Below, in pieces: positions 52,580-62,800 of a stretch of 64,000 nucleotides of DNA. The DNA lies in assembly GCA_963850765.1 (NCBI GenBank), contig CAWKMN010000009.1, positions 124,001 to 188,000 of the forward strand, in the 5' to 3' direction. The DNA is from CAWKMN01 sp963850765 (lineage in GTDB: Bacteria; Chloroflexota; Anaerolineae; Aggregatilineales; Aggregatilineaceae). Both the position numbers and the translations under genes were made by a program. Numbering within the stretch: the stretch's first letter is position 1; each line of letters starts with the position of its first letter. The notes under the pieces are model-generated. The model saw only the letters and a program-made list of their open reading frames with translations. It had not been told where the DNA came from and searched no databases.

Positions 52580-54769
52580 TTACGGGGCACCGCCGAACCA
52601 GGCCTCGTTCAGATCATCCAGGCTCTCGAAGAAGGGCGCGGCGTCGGGCGAAGGGGTATCCGGCGGCGGCGCGGCGCTGCGATCGGGCGCGGGATCCACG
52701 AGGATATGGCCGAGCAGCAGGCGGTCCCCGTGCGGCTGAAAGTCATCGGCCGGATCCAGCACGTCCAGGTGATTTTCGAGGATGGTGACGGTATCGATAT
52801 ACGCGCCGACCGTCAGCACATAGGTATCCGGCCTCAAGTTGTCGCGCAGCCACAGATACGACACCTGGATAAAAATATCGCGGTTTTGAAGCTCGTCGGG
52901 CACCACGTCGATCGCGTTGGCTTCGGCCCACGGTTCGAGCAGGGGCACGCGCGGCCCGGTTTCGGGATAGGTGAGCAGGTGCGCAAAAATGCCCAGGCTG
53001 TCCGGCAGTTCGCCATCCACCCGCCAGTACGTGACCAGCACGATCGGATTACCGCCGGCAACTCGTTTCCCTTCCAGCGCACGCGGATCATAACCGGCAA
53101 AGGTCAGGTTTTGCTCCAACTGGACCGGCAGGCTGGCAGGTTCGAGGTCGCCGTCATCCCGTGGCAGATAGTAGGTGTTCGAGAAGGAGGCCATATAACC
53201 GCCCAGGTCGCGGACACGCTGCTCCACATCCAGGCGCAGCACGCTGCCATCCGGCAGCCCGTCCACCGGGATCGGCACGCCCCCGTCGAGCCAGTCGCGC
53301 AGTTCGGGCGGCATCTGGTCGCGATCGTTCATATCGGCAAAGGCAAAGCGCATCGGCGCGCCCGCGTTGATCAGCACCAGCCCGCCCCGGCAGTCGGAAT
53401 GGCGCAGGGGCAGATCGTCGTGGTGGAGCATCAGGCCGAGGATCTGGCGGGGGGTCAGGCCAACCACCAGGGATTCGTTCAGCCGCGCCGCGCACAGCGC
53501 CACCGGCAGATCGTCCGGCGTGCGGTCGAGGTAGGCGGCGAGATAGCCGAGGTTGGTATGGTATTCGGCCCGAAGGTTGGGGTGATGTTCCCACTCATCG
53601 AACAGGCGATTGCGCACGGTGAGCACGTTGGCGGCCAGGATCAGCACCAGACCCACGGCGACCACTGCCGCCGCGTTCTCGAACTGGCGCTCCCGCAGCG
53701 CCCGCATCACGGCCAGCGCGCCGATCCCCGGCAGGATAACCACCGCCGGCAGCAGCACCATGTTCGCGGAGAAGGTGGAATCGACGCCGACCCAGGTATC
53801 GGTGATCAGCCCGGCGGCCAGCGCCAGCAGGATCAGCGTGTAGCCGGGTTCGCGCCAGCGCCGCGCTGCCGTGACTACTCCCACCAGAAACAGAATCGAC
53901 AGGACCGGGCCGAGCAGCGGAGTCTCTGGCAGGTTGTGCGTGATGCGCCGATCGCCGCGCCAGATCACGCCGCCGATGGCGTGCAGGGCCCCATCGATCA
54001 CGTCGCGGACGTCATGCGGTCGCTCGGTCCACGCCATGTACGGCTCGCTCAGTTCCGGGTGGCGAATGGTCGAGATCAGGTAGGGCGCGGCGACGATGGT
54101 CGCCAGCACGAGCAGAAAAAAGCCCGCGCTCCACACCCGGCGCGAGAGCGGCTGCTGCGTAATCATCAGGTGGATAAAAAACAACACGGCCAGCGGTCCA
54201 AGCACCAGCCCGCTGTAATGCAGATAGCCCGATCCGCCCAGCAGTACGGCCAGCAGCGCAAAATGTACGGTGGACGGCGTATGGAATCGAACTTCGCGGC
54301 GCAGATTAAAGGCCATCGTCAGAAGGAGTAAGGTCAGCAGCACGTAGGCAGGCACCCAGGACTCGGCGGTGGCCGAGCGCGCCAGCAGGATCGAGCGGAG
54401 ATTGACGGTCATGATGCCGAGCGCGATCAGAGCCACGGGCACGCCAAACAGCCGCCGCGCCAGCGCATACAGCAGGGCCAGCGCAAACGATGCGCCAGCC
54501 AGGGAGAACAGCCGGTAGCCGAGCAGCCCGCCGCCAGTCAGCTCGGTGGTGATCATGCTGCCGATCGCATACAGCCCGGCGCGACCCGGTGCCGCGTCGA
54601 TCTGGTAATAGACGGCCACATCCCCCTGCCGCACGGTTTCGGTGATCCGGATCGATGCCAGTTCGTGAGCGTTAAACCCAGGGGGCAGCCGGGTGAGATC
54701 CCAGACCCGCAGCGCCGCTGCCAGCAGCAGCAGACCCAAGACCAATAGAACTTCTAAACGACGATTCAA
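52580..54769 (-). CDS. GT-C type membrane glycosyltransferase (family 39-like), 729 aa
   Basis: A large polytopic enzyme of the dolichyl-phosphate-mannose/ArnT type that would transfer a lipid-linked sugar to an acceptor on the outer side. About 12 membrane helices occupy residues 1-400. The first outer loop has the expected acidic and aromatic features (LTRLPPGFNAHELASIRITE), followed by GYRLFSLAGASFALALLYAL and NLRSILLARSATAESWVPAY. The C-terminal 320 residues form an outer domain with beta segments (FSNTYYLPRDDGDLEPASLP, NPIVLVTYWRVDGELPDSLG). The exact sugar is unknown. The frame is intact, in contrast to many neighbours. Confidence 0.85.
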   Translation of the reverse strand: MNRRLEVLLVLGLLLLAAALRVWDLTRLPPGFNAHELASIRITETVRQGDVAVYYQIDAAPGRAGLYAIGSMITTELTGGGLLGYRLFSLAGASFALALLYALARRLFGVPVALIALGIMTVNLRSILLARSATAESWVPAYVLLTLLLLTMAFNLRREVRFHTPSTVHFALLAVLLGGSGYLHYSGLVLGPLAVLFFIHLMITQQPLSRRVWSAGFFLLVLATIVAAPYLISTIRHPELSEPYMAWTERPHDVRDVIDGALHAIGGVIWRGDRRITHNLPETPLLGPVLSILFLVGVVTAARRWREPGYTLILLALAAGLITDTWVGVDSTFSANMVLLPAVVILPGIGALAVMRALRERQFENAAAVVAVGLVLILAANVLTVRNRLFDEWEHHPNLRAEYHTNLGYLAAYLDRTPDDLPVALCAARLNESLVVGLTPRQILGLMLHHDDLPLRHSDCRGGLVLINAGAPMRFAFADMNDRDQMPPELRDWLDGGVPIPVDGLPDGSVLRLDVEQRVRDLGGYMASFSNTYYLPRDDGDLEPASLPVQLEQNLTFAGYDPRALEGKRVAGGNPIVLVTYWRVDGELPDSLGIFAHLLTYPETGPRVPLLEPWAEANAIDVVPDELQNRDIFIQVSYLWLRDNLRPDTYVLTVGAYIDTVTILENHLDVLDPADDFQPHGDRLLLGHILVDPAPDRSAAPPPDTPSPDAAPFFESLDDLNEAWFGGAP

Positions 54770-54815
54770 CGTGGCCTCAAAGTTGGGGGAGTTATCAACC
54801 GGGCGAATTGTAACA

Positions 54816-55298
54816 CTATTTCCCCAATTCGCCTGATCGCCGGATTTCGTCGGCGTGACTGCGCTCGTGCCGGACCATCACCTCGATCATGTTGCTGAGC
54901 GATCCCATCCACGGCCACGGATACGGCATCAGCCCGGCGAAGTGCTCCGGGGGCAGCGCCAGCAGGATCGCCTTCATCGCCTCGCGCGCGGTGTGCAGAG
55001 CAGCCAGGATCTCGTCCAGCGGCGTGTCGCGGTAGCGTCCGATCGTGCGATCGTTGTAGCTCTCGAAGCTGCCAAAATCCGTGATGCGGTAGACGGCCCC
55101 GTTCTGGCGGGCGCGCAGCGCGGCCAGCGCGTCTTCTTCCCAGATCAGGATATGCGCGGCGAGATCCTTCACCCGCCAGCCGGAAGCGGGATGGACAATC
55201 TGGTTCCCATCAACGGTCTTCAGGATGTCCAGGGTGCGGCGGCGGGCGCTGTCCAGCTCGAACACCAGACGCGCCTTTTCGGCTTCGATGTGGGCCAT
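54816..55298 (-). CDS. DinB-like/DfsB family four-helix protein
   Basis: A 160-residue protein of the DinB superfamily (ClbS/DfsB type), metal-binding four-helix bundles with roles from thiol transfer to damage protection. Candidate ligands are His in VKDLAAHILIWEEDAL and the pair in MVRHERSHADEI. The N-terminal KARLVFELDSARRRTLDILK is the first helix and MPYPWPWMGSLSNMIEV the linker to the last. ATG 55298. It lies 17 bases downstream of the repeat-protein stop and on the same strand, so they may share a transcript. Confidence 0.85.
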   Translation of the reverse strand: MAHIEAEKARLVFELDSARRRTLDILKTVDGNQIVHPASGWRVKDLAAHILIWEEDALAALRARQNGAVYRITDFGSFESYNDRTIGRYRDTPLDEILAALHTAREAMKAILLALPPEHFAGLMPYPWPWMGSLSNMIEVMVRHERSHADEIRRSGELGK

Positions 55299-55315
55299 GA
55301 TGTTTCCTCGCAGGT

Positions 55316-56205
55316 CTAGAGGCGGCGTTTTTCAATCAACTGGCCGAGCAGGGTAACGGCGGCTTCGATGGCCGACCGGCGGATGTCCGGTTCGAGCAGG
55401 TGGGCAAGCTGCCATCTCAGGGCGGTCTGCCAGCGTTCGAGCCGGCCAAAGTCCATCGTCCCGACCAGCTTTTCGATGTTCTGGGTCTGGTTGTGCTGCA
55501 AGGCTTCGAGGATCAGCGCGAGGCGGCGCGCCTCTTCGATGGGACGCTCATCGACCTGCATCGGGCAGGACGGTTCGCCGCGCTGCGGGCAGCGAGACGC
55601 TTCGCTCAGACTGCGGCCGCATGTTGGGCAGCGCCACGTCGCCGGGTCGGGCGGGGTATCCGTCCTGAGAGTGTAGTGGAACATATCGAGCCATAGGTTT
55701 TCGTGCGAGCGGAACTGGTTGATGGCCGTTTTTTCGAGCCAGAAGGTCGCGACCGGCGAATTCAGCGGTTCGAGCAGTTCCCGCGCGTGATCATAGTCGC
55801 CTTTGAGCAGCAGGTGCTGAGCCTCGCGCACCGTCTCATCATGGGCTGCGTCGGTGACTGGAGTCGGAGCCGGAGTGGGAGCCACAGCGGGCGTCGGAAC
55901 GGGCGTGATCTGATCCAGCTTCGCCAGCCACTGCTTCGCGGTGGGGTGATCGATCGGGTTGAGCAGGGCGCGCGCGTCGTCGTAGCGCCGGGCGAGGATG
56001 AGATCGCGGGCGGCGATCATCTGCTGCTGAAGGGTCGGCGCGGGGCCCGGTGTCGGGGCGGAGCCTGAACAGGCGCGATCCGGTCCAGCTTCGCCAGCCA
56101 TTCCCGCGCCGCCGGGTGATCGATGGTGTGCAGCATGGCGCGCGCGTCGTCGAAGCGTTTCTGTTTGATCAACTCGCGGGCCTGGATGAACTGTTCCTGA
56201 CTCAT
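55316..56205 (-). CDS. Protein with three TPR-like repeats and a Cys-rich motif (one frameshift)
   Basis: About 296 residues. The N-terminal half holds three related 40-45-residue units: QFIQARELIKQKRFDDARAM, QMIAARDLILARRYDDARAL and VREAQHLLLKGDYDHAREL, each continued by (L)xxIDHPxAxxWLAKLDxI-type helices, so this is a short TPR-like array with Pro-rich linkers. The C-terminal half has CPTCGRSLSEASRCPQRG, a possible zinc ribbon, and helices. Frames join near 56063 (APVQAPP to PTPGPAPT), one C missing in a run. ATG 56205 follows GAGGGG. The function is unknown; it probably mediates protein contacts. Confidence 0.75.
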
Positions 56206-56301
56206 GGTCCCCTCCATCCACTTCTCGACAGGGCCAATCAGTTACCATTTTACGCGATTCCGTGGTTCTCGGCATATCTGAGCGCCGGAGGAGAAAAGAT
56301 C

Positions 56302-56438
56302 GAACCGCAGAGACGCAGAGGGCGCGGAGAAAAGCTAAGGGGAAAAAGGGAGAAGTCCAGAAAGAGGGCGGGTCACAGACCCGCCCCTACAACCTCTGGT
56401 TTTCATCAAACTCTGCGCTCTCTGCGTCTCTGCGGTTC
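56302..56438. mobile_element. Family E inverted-repeat element
   Basis: GAACCGCAGAGACGCAGAGG (56302) and CTCTGCGTCTCTGCGGTTC (to 56438) enclose a B-type arm (GCGGGTCACAGACCCGCCCC). The element ends within three bases of the next stop codon. Confidence 0.6.
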
Positions 56439-56440
56439 GG

Positions 56441-57766
56441 TTATGGCTTTTCCTCGTCGCGGGGGGCGATGGGATCGACGGTGGTCACGTTGGGATCGCC
56501 GGCGGCGCGCGGCGGGAAATACTGGTCATCAATATAGCGTTCCATAATCGAAAGCTTAAAATACGCCGGGCGGCCTTTCCAGTCGAAGCCGTAGCCGGCC
56601 CGGTTGACGGCCCACCAGTATTGCTCGTCGTCTTCGGTCCAGTAAATATCCGCGATGTAGATCGCTGTGACCAGCCCCACCCAGGGCCGCCAGTGCTGCG
56701 CGGCATACTCATACGCGCCGACCAGATACGCGGCCTGCGTCTCCTCATCGACGGCGTGCCAGTGATAGGGCGAATCCTCGCGCGGGTCGGTCGTCCAGCC
56801 GACTTCGAGCAGCGCGATCTGCTTGTGCGCGTCGCCGGCCTCCACCATGATCCCGCGCATATCCTCCACGTGGCGGAAGACCATCCAGCGGTGTCCGATT
56901 TCGGGATCGGCCTCGGCCTCGTCCGGGGAGAGCGTGGGCGGCCATTTGTAGCCCGGCGCATTGAGTCCCAGCACGTCGAACCAGGGTGACGCGCCCGCTG
57001 CATACATCATGCGCAGATAGTCCACGTCCGGGATCGCGTCGGGCAGCCAGGTGCCGGTCGGAGCCAGCCCTGCCGAGATAATCACCGCGTCGGGATCGCT
57101 GGCGCGGATGGCAGTGGAACAGGTTTGCAGCAGCGTCACATACGCGGCGGCGTTGGGCGGATTTTCCAGCCATTCGCGGCGCAGATTCGGCTCGTTCCAC
57201 ACCTGATAGCCCGCGATGCGCCCCTGGTAGCGCGCGGCCAGTTCGCCACAAAACGCGCCCCACGCCGCCAGATCGACCGGCACATCGTCCGGCTGGCTGA
57301 CCGGGCGGATCGCCCAGTCCGGCGGGCCATCGAGCCGCGCGACCACTTCCAGCCCGCGATGCTCGATCTCGTCCACGACGGCATCGGCCATGTCCCAATG
57401 CCATTCGCCCTGCACCGGCTCCATGTTGGCCCACGAAAAGCGCTGCTTGACGTGCGTGAAGGCCATCAGCCGGATGTTATCCAGATCGAGCGTGCGCATG
57501 GTGGGGTTCCACCACAGAAAGGCGTGGATGCCATAGGTCAGCGACGGGAAGGCGCGCTCGGTCACGGCGTCCGGCGCAAGATCGCGCGGGATGGGCGGCG
57601 TGGCGGTGGGGTTGAAGGCCGTGGGATCGGGATCGCCGCTGCGCAGCCCGATCGCGGCGGCGCTCGCCAGGATGACGACGATCAGCGCGCCGGCCAGGAT
57701 GGCGGCGATCCGTCCCCGCCGGGGGGAGCGGGTCGGCGGAATCAGGGAACTTGGACGATTGGACAC
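56441..57766 (-). CDS. Membrane-anchored glycoside-hydrolase-like protein 1 (GH5/GH39-type barrel)
   Basis: About 441 residues with an N-terminal membrane anchor (IAAILAGALIVVILASAAAI), then an outer (beta/alpha)8 barrel of the GH-A clan: GIHAFLWWNPTMRTLDLDNI, MEPVQGEWHWDMADAVVDEI, the acid/base Glu in IAGYQVWNEPNLRREWLEN and the nucleophile Glu in QIALLEVGWTTDPREDSP. Catalytic residues are present, so it is probably an active beta-glycosidase; the substrate is unknown. GTG 57766 is my start; upstream codons in frame belong to repeat sequence. It is the first of four related genes in 56-64 kb. Confidence 0.85.
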   Translation of the reverse strand: MSNRPSSLIPPTRSPRRGRIAAILAGALIVVILASAAAIGLRSGDPDPTAFNPTATPPIPRDLAPDAVTERAFPSLTYGIHAFLWWNPTMRTLDLDNIRLMAFTHVKQRFSWANMEPVQGEWHWDMADAVVDEIEHRGLEVVARLDGPPDWAIRPVSQPDDVPVDLAAWGAFCGELAARYQGRIAGYQVWNEPNLRREWLENPPNAAAYVTLLQTCSTAIRASDPDAVIISAGLAPTGTWLPDAIPDVDYLRMMYAAGASPWFDVLGLNAPGYKWPPTLSPDEAEADPEIGHRWMVFRHVEDMRGIMVEAGDAHKQIALLEVGWTTDPREDSPYHWHAVDEETQAAYLVGAYEYAAQHWRPWVGLVTAIYIADIYWTEDDEQYWWAVNRAGYGFDWKGRPAYFKLSIMERYIDDQYFPPRAAGDPNVTTVDPIAPRDEEKP

Positions 57767-58000
57767 GCGCGTTAGCTTTCTCCTGCGGACAAACACAGGC
57801 GGGCCTGACGCCCGCCCATTGGTATTCGGTTGCTGCCCTGACGCAGGTGAGGTTAGCCTCACCCCCCGGCCCCCTCTCCACCTGGGGAGAGGGGGAGCCG
57901 GCACATCGCCCCTACGTGAGGCTATCGGGCCAGGGCCGTTCACGGTCCTTCCGGTATAGAGCCGGGGTCTTGAGGCCCCGGCGATTTCCGGCGGCGCGCG
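57767..58000. repeat. Family A hairpin
   Basis: A family-A hairpin at 57857-57900, then a small hairpin (GCCGGGGTCTTGAGGCCCCGGC, 57961-57982) that may terminate transcription of the neighbouring minus-strand gene. Confidence 0.5.
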
Positions 58001-59557
58001 CTACTCCTGCTCGCGGAAGTTATACTGCGCGATCACATCGTAGGCCGGGGCCTGCGCGTAACCGGGCCGCAGCAGCGCGTAGGGCACGTTGTCATCGCCG
58101 GAGCCCCAATCGACAATCGCGCCGTAGTTCAGATTCCAGATGAAGGCCAGCCACACAAATTCCCAACTGTCCATCGCCTGGATCGCTTCGCCAATGAACT
58201 GAGCCTGTTCGGCCAGGGTATTGTCGTTGGCGAATTCGAAGCCCGCGCGCGGCTGCGTGTTTAAGGCTTCGGTCGTGGGCCAGCCGAATTCGGTGATACA
58301 CAGTTTTTTGTCGCTGCCGGCCTGCTGGATCCGCTGCGCATAGCCGTTGAGCGTGCTGTAGAACGACCAGCTATGGTGCGGGTTGTCGAACGGCCCCCGG
58401 AAGGTCGCGGTTGGGTCGTTGGGTACGTTGTTATAGGGCACGTTCGGGCCGATGTTGATCCCATTGTGATGCGCGCCCACACAGTCCGTCGTATCGAGCA
58501 GCCCGGCCTGGATCAACGCATCCATATACACGAAATCATCGACCACCTTCACCCAGTCGGTCACGCCGGTGGGGGAGAGCGCCCCGCTGATCACGATGAT
58601 GCCCGGATCGACGCTCTTGATGGCGGTGTAGGCGGCGCGCAGCAGGTTGACATAATTCTGCGCATTGATGCCCTGCGAGGTGGTCCACTCGCGGTCCAGA
58701 TTCATTTCGTTCCAGACTTCGATGGCGTGAATCTGGCCCGGATAGCGGTAGAGCAGGGTGATCAGGAAGTTGGCGAACACCTGCGGATCGGCGGGCGGGC
58801 CGTTCGTTTCGGAAGCCTGGTAAGCCGGCTCGCGGGCCCAGTCGGGCGCGGATACCACGCTCAGCATCACTTTAACGTTATATTCGGCGGCCACCGCCAG
58901 CGGCGTATCCAGATCCGCCCAGTTATACTGGCCGGGCTGCGGCTCGACGTCTTCCCAGATGACCTGCTGCTTCATCCAGCCCAGGCGCAGCTTGTCGCGG
59001 ACTTCGGTCATCCACATACCCTGAATGTCCGGCTCGTGGCTGGGCGCGACCTGAATGCCGACCTGGAAGCTCGGATCGTCCATCGGGCGCGGGGTGGGGG
59101 ATGGCACGGGGGTCGCATCCTGGCGCGCGGCTGCCGCGGCGGGTTCCTCAGCGGGTACACTCGCGGCACGGACCTCGGCCGGTCCGCCGCCCTGTCCTTC
59201 TGGCGCAGCGGCAACCGATGCTTCCGCCTGCGTTTCATCTGATGCATCGCCCTGTTCGATCGGTTCGACGACCGCCGCCGCATTGGTGTTATCCGGTGCG
59301 GGGACAAGCGCCGCCGCGACCGCCGTGGGAACGGGCGTGGTGCTGATCTGGCTGAGATCAAAGCCGCTGTCGGGCTCGTCCACGTTGGGCACTACGGCGA
59401 CGCTGTCGGGATTCTTGTGATCATTGTTATTGACTAATCCGGTGGCGTAATAAATGCCGGCGAATGTGAGCGCCCCCATCAAAAGGGTGACGCCCAGCCA
59501 GATGATCACAAACCCGCGGATCTGGCGCTGCCGGGCTGCTACAGCCGTTGTCTGCAT
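58001..59557 (-). CDS. Membrane-anchored glycoside-hydrolase-like protein 2
   Basis: A 518-residue paralogue with one N-terminal membrane helix (GFVIIWLGVTLLMGALTFAG), a 125-residue disordered Ala/Glu/Pro linker, and a GH-A barrel starting FQVGIQVAPSHEPDIQGMW. It has WEDVEPQPGQYNWADLDTPL, acid/base Glu in IHAIEVWNEMNLDREWTTS, DCVGAHHNGINIGPNVPY and nucleophile Glu in KKLCITEFGWPTTEAL. Both catalytic Glu are present. ATG 59557 follows AAGGAG. The frame is intact. Confidence 0.87.
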   Translation of the reverse strand: MQTTAVAARQRQIRGFVIIWLGVTLLMGALTFAGIYYATGLVNNNDHKNPDSVAVVPNVDEPDSGFDLSQISTTPVPTAVAAALVPAPDNTNAAAVVEPIEQGDASDETQAEASVAAAPEGQGGGPAEVRAASVPAEEPAAAAARQDATPVPSPTPRPMDDPSFQVGIQVAPSHEPDIQGMWMTEVRDKLRLGWMKQQVIWEDVEPQPGQYNWADLDTPLAVAAEYNVKVMLSVVSAPDWAREPAYQASETNGPPADPQVFANFLITLLYRYPGQIHAIEVWNEMNLDREWTTSQGINAQNYVNLLRAAYTAIKSVDPGIIVISGALSPTGVTDWVKVVDDFVYMDALIQAGLLDTTDCVGAHHNGINIGPNVPYNNVPNDPTATFRGPFDNPHHSWSFYSTLNGYAQRIQQAGSDKKLCITEFGWPTTEALNTQPRAGFEFANDNTLAEQAQFIGEAIQAMDSWEFVWLAFIWNLNYGAIVDWGSGDDNVPYALLRPGYAQAPAYDVIAQYNFREQE

Positions 59558-59661
59558 TATCTTTTCTCCTTCAATCCTGCTGCCCCGTTGTTGGCGCTTC
59601 TAGAGTCAATCGCTCCGGGGCGGGCCGATTTCTTGTGCCTCATTCTATCCTAAAAAAGACT

Positions 59662-59804
59662 GAACCGCAGAGACGCAGAGAGCGCAGAGGTTTTAAAGGC
59701 AAAGAACGATGTCGAGCGGACTGGCGCATCGCCCCGCCCCTCTATTGCCATTTTTGCCTGTTTTTCCCTTGTTTTTCTCTGTGTTCTCTGCGTCTCTGCG
59801 GTTC
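59662..59804. mobile_element. Family E inverted-repeat element
   Basis: GAACCGCAGAGACGCAGAGA at 59662 and CTCTGCGTCTCTGCGGTTC to 59803 are inverted arms about 140 bp apart; the interior has no B palindrome, but GCCCCGCCCC is present. Confidence 0.6.
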
Positions 59805-59825
59805 ATGTTTTTGCTCTTTTACGCG

Positions 59826-62800
59826 CTACGTGCCCGCAGGCTTGAGCAGCGGCTCGATCAGATCGCAGGCCGGGCAGGTATCGCCGGGGCGGATGATCGC
59901 GTAACCCGCTTCGACACTGCCGCCGCCAAAATACGCCGCGTCCAGGCTCCACAGGATGATCAGCCGGATCGCCGCGTCCGCCTGGGCGATCTGGATCGCC
60001 TCCGCGAGCCACTGCGCCTGCTGGGCGGACGTGATCGGGTTTGCCCAGGCATAATCGTCGGGCAGCGGCGGATAACCTTCGGGCGAGAGATAGCCCAGCC
60101 GCGTGTAACAGATCGGGCGCGTTCCCGCCGCGGCGCGTGCCGCATCATCGGCTAATGACATGTAGTAGATCGGGTTATCGCCGCGTGGATCGCCGCTGGT
60201 GCTGCTCGGTGACACCGTGCCGATCACGTACTGCATGCCGATGCAGTCCGCGTACTGAGTCACGCTCTGTTCGGCCAGCCGCGTAGTAGTAGGTGCTGTC
60301 GAGTTCTTCCGGGTCTTCGCTCTCGGCCACGGGCCGCAGCGCCCCGCTGATCACCAGGGTGGTAGGATCGGCGGTTTTGATCGCCTGATACGCGTAAGCG
60401 AGAAGCTGCACGTACTCTTCGGCGGTCATGCGCCCGTTCATCTCGCGCCAGACTTCGATGCCGTCCGCGCCATTCGCGGCCAACATGCCCACGAAATCCG
60501 CATAGGCGGCGATATAGGTGCCGCGATCCGCGCCCATGAATTCAAAGGGATCGCCCACCACATTGAGCAGCACTTTGAACCCGTTGGCCTGCGCATCGTC
60601 AATGATCTGCTGCTGCCCGGCGGGGTCCTGCCCCAGCCGATAGGGCACGTCGAACTTGATCCATTTGGCGTGCATCCGCCCGGCGTAAAGAATTGCGCTC
60701 GTTGACGCCGCCCATCTGCACGCCGACTTCCAGCGCCGCGCCGGTATCCACCCCCGCCAGGATCGCGGGATCGACCACGGGGAGCGGCTGGCTCAGGTCC
60801 ACCGGCGTGATGTTCAGCGCGGGCGTAGCTTGATCTTCGACTACTGCCGTCTCAACGGCTGTCGGCGGTGCGGCGATCTCCGGCGGCGGTCGGCAGCGGC
60901 TCGGTCGTGATCTCGGCGGCGGGCGTCTCGGTTATTTCCGCCGGGGTGGATGATGGCGCAGGTGTTGCAGTGGCGCTCGGTTGCGGCGTGGCCGTGGGCG
61001 TGACCGTTGGAGTCGCGGTGGGTTGCGCCGTAGGTGTTGGCGTCGGCGGCGGGCTGATCGTGATCGTCTGGCTGCCGATGACCTGTCCCGCAACCCGCGC
61101 CTCGATCGTCAGCGTGCCCGCAAAATCGCCGGGCTCGAACTCGAACCGGGGGCCGGTCCCCTGTGCCAGGATCGTCTCGCCGTCGCGCGCGACCCATTCC
61201 AGCGCCATGTCGGGGGCGGGCTCAAGCGGCTGGTCAAACCGGTAGGCAGCCAGGGCGGTGTTGATCCCCGGCAGCACACCCGGCGACAGCAGATCGCGCA
61301 CGAACACCCCGCCGAGATTCGCTGCAGCGGCGATGCCCATGCGGTAGCTGAGCGCGCCCGCATCGGTGATCCACATGGTGCGGAGCGTGTTGCCGTCGCC
61401 GTCCAGATAGCGCACGTAAGGCGTATGGCTGCTGGCGTCGGTGCCGAATTCGGCGGATGCGCCCGTCAGCCATGCGGTGATCGTTTCATCATCCGATCCG
61501 GCGTCGAGCGACACGTCGCCCAAGTAGTTCAGCGCGTCGGATACGGCGATCGGTGCGAACAGACCGCCCTGGTCCTCGATGCTGGATGCATCCAGCCCCA
61601 GGATCAGCTTGCTGCGGCTGACCTGCGCCGACGCCCAGGTGAGCAGGGATTCGACCGCGCCGCCTGCGGCATAAGCCTGCGGATCGAGTGGGGCGGTGAT
61701 CACAATCTCGTCCGCGATGCGGCCCACGGCGGGCCAATCATACCCGCCGGAGTCCAGCGTGTCGCCGATCTGCGTCGGGGCAGGCAGCACCACGGTCAGC
61801 GTGCGATCCTGGCTGTGCAGCAGCCCGGCGAGATCGCGCAGGAAGGCGGTATAGGGTTCGCGCAGGGCGGGCGGCAGCGCGCGGTAATCCACCACGATGC
61901 CCGCGTAACCCGGATCGCTCAGCACAAAGGCGGCGATCTGCCGGGCGTGCTCGGTGCGCAGTGCGGCGTTTTCGAGAATTCGCTGCACCGTGGCTACATC
62001 GATCACGTCCGGAGCGTCAAAGTTTTGCAGCAGGGGCAGCACGTCGTATCCCTGCCCCGTCTGGAAGCCGGGCGCAAGCACGACTTGCAGCGCGCCGGTG
62101 GGAGTGGGGCGCAGGCTGCCGGGGTAGAGGCGCACGCCCGACGCCATCACGGCGGGATCGAACGCGTCGGTCAGGCCGAGCGTGATCCCGACCTGCCGCT
62201 GCAACTCCGCCTCGCGGAAGATCGCCAGACAGCGCGGCAAATAATCGAGCTCAACGGTCAATGTACCAGCTCCGTCAGGGCCGGGATCGAGGCTGGCGGG
62301 GAGAAATTCCCATTGACCTATCGGCCGCGTTCCAGGCGTTCAGTTCCAGCGCGGCCAGATCGTTCTCCGCGCCGGGGAGCGCCGACACCAGAATGGTCAG
62401 TTTGTCGGGCGTGGTGCCGATCTGCGCAAAGCTGTAGACGCGGCTGGCGAGCGCGTGGCCGGCGGGCAGCGTCGGCGGCATGGCCGTATCACAGGACCAC
62501 CCGGCTGATGGGATATTCCCGGCCAGATAATCAGCGGGCGCAAGCGCGGTGATATGCACGCCAAATGACTCTGGCAGCGCGTCCGGTTCCGCGGTGATTT
62601 CAATTCCGTCTGCCGCCACGCGGGGCGAATCGGCGGGCAGCGACACAAAGTCCAGCCCGTCCACCGTCTGCACCTCGACATCCGGTTCACTGCCGAAGTC
62701 GTCTTCGTTCAGGCGTTCTTCGATCGTATCCCACAGGGAGAACGGCGGCAGATAGAGCGCCAGCGCGACCAGTGCCAGCACAATCAGCCCGATCGCCAGC

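Noticed and set aside
52454..54331. 625-codon plus-strand frame opposite the GT-C glycosyltransferase
   Set aside because: Composition is dominated by Gln/His/Arg with no membrane or domain pattern, while the minus strand gives a coherent polytopic protein.
60981..62552. 523-codon plus-strand frame opposite the two-barrel protein
   Set aside because: Arg/Gln-rich shadow; the minus strand has a recognisable barrel and stalk.
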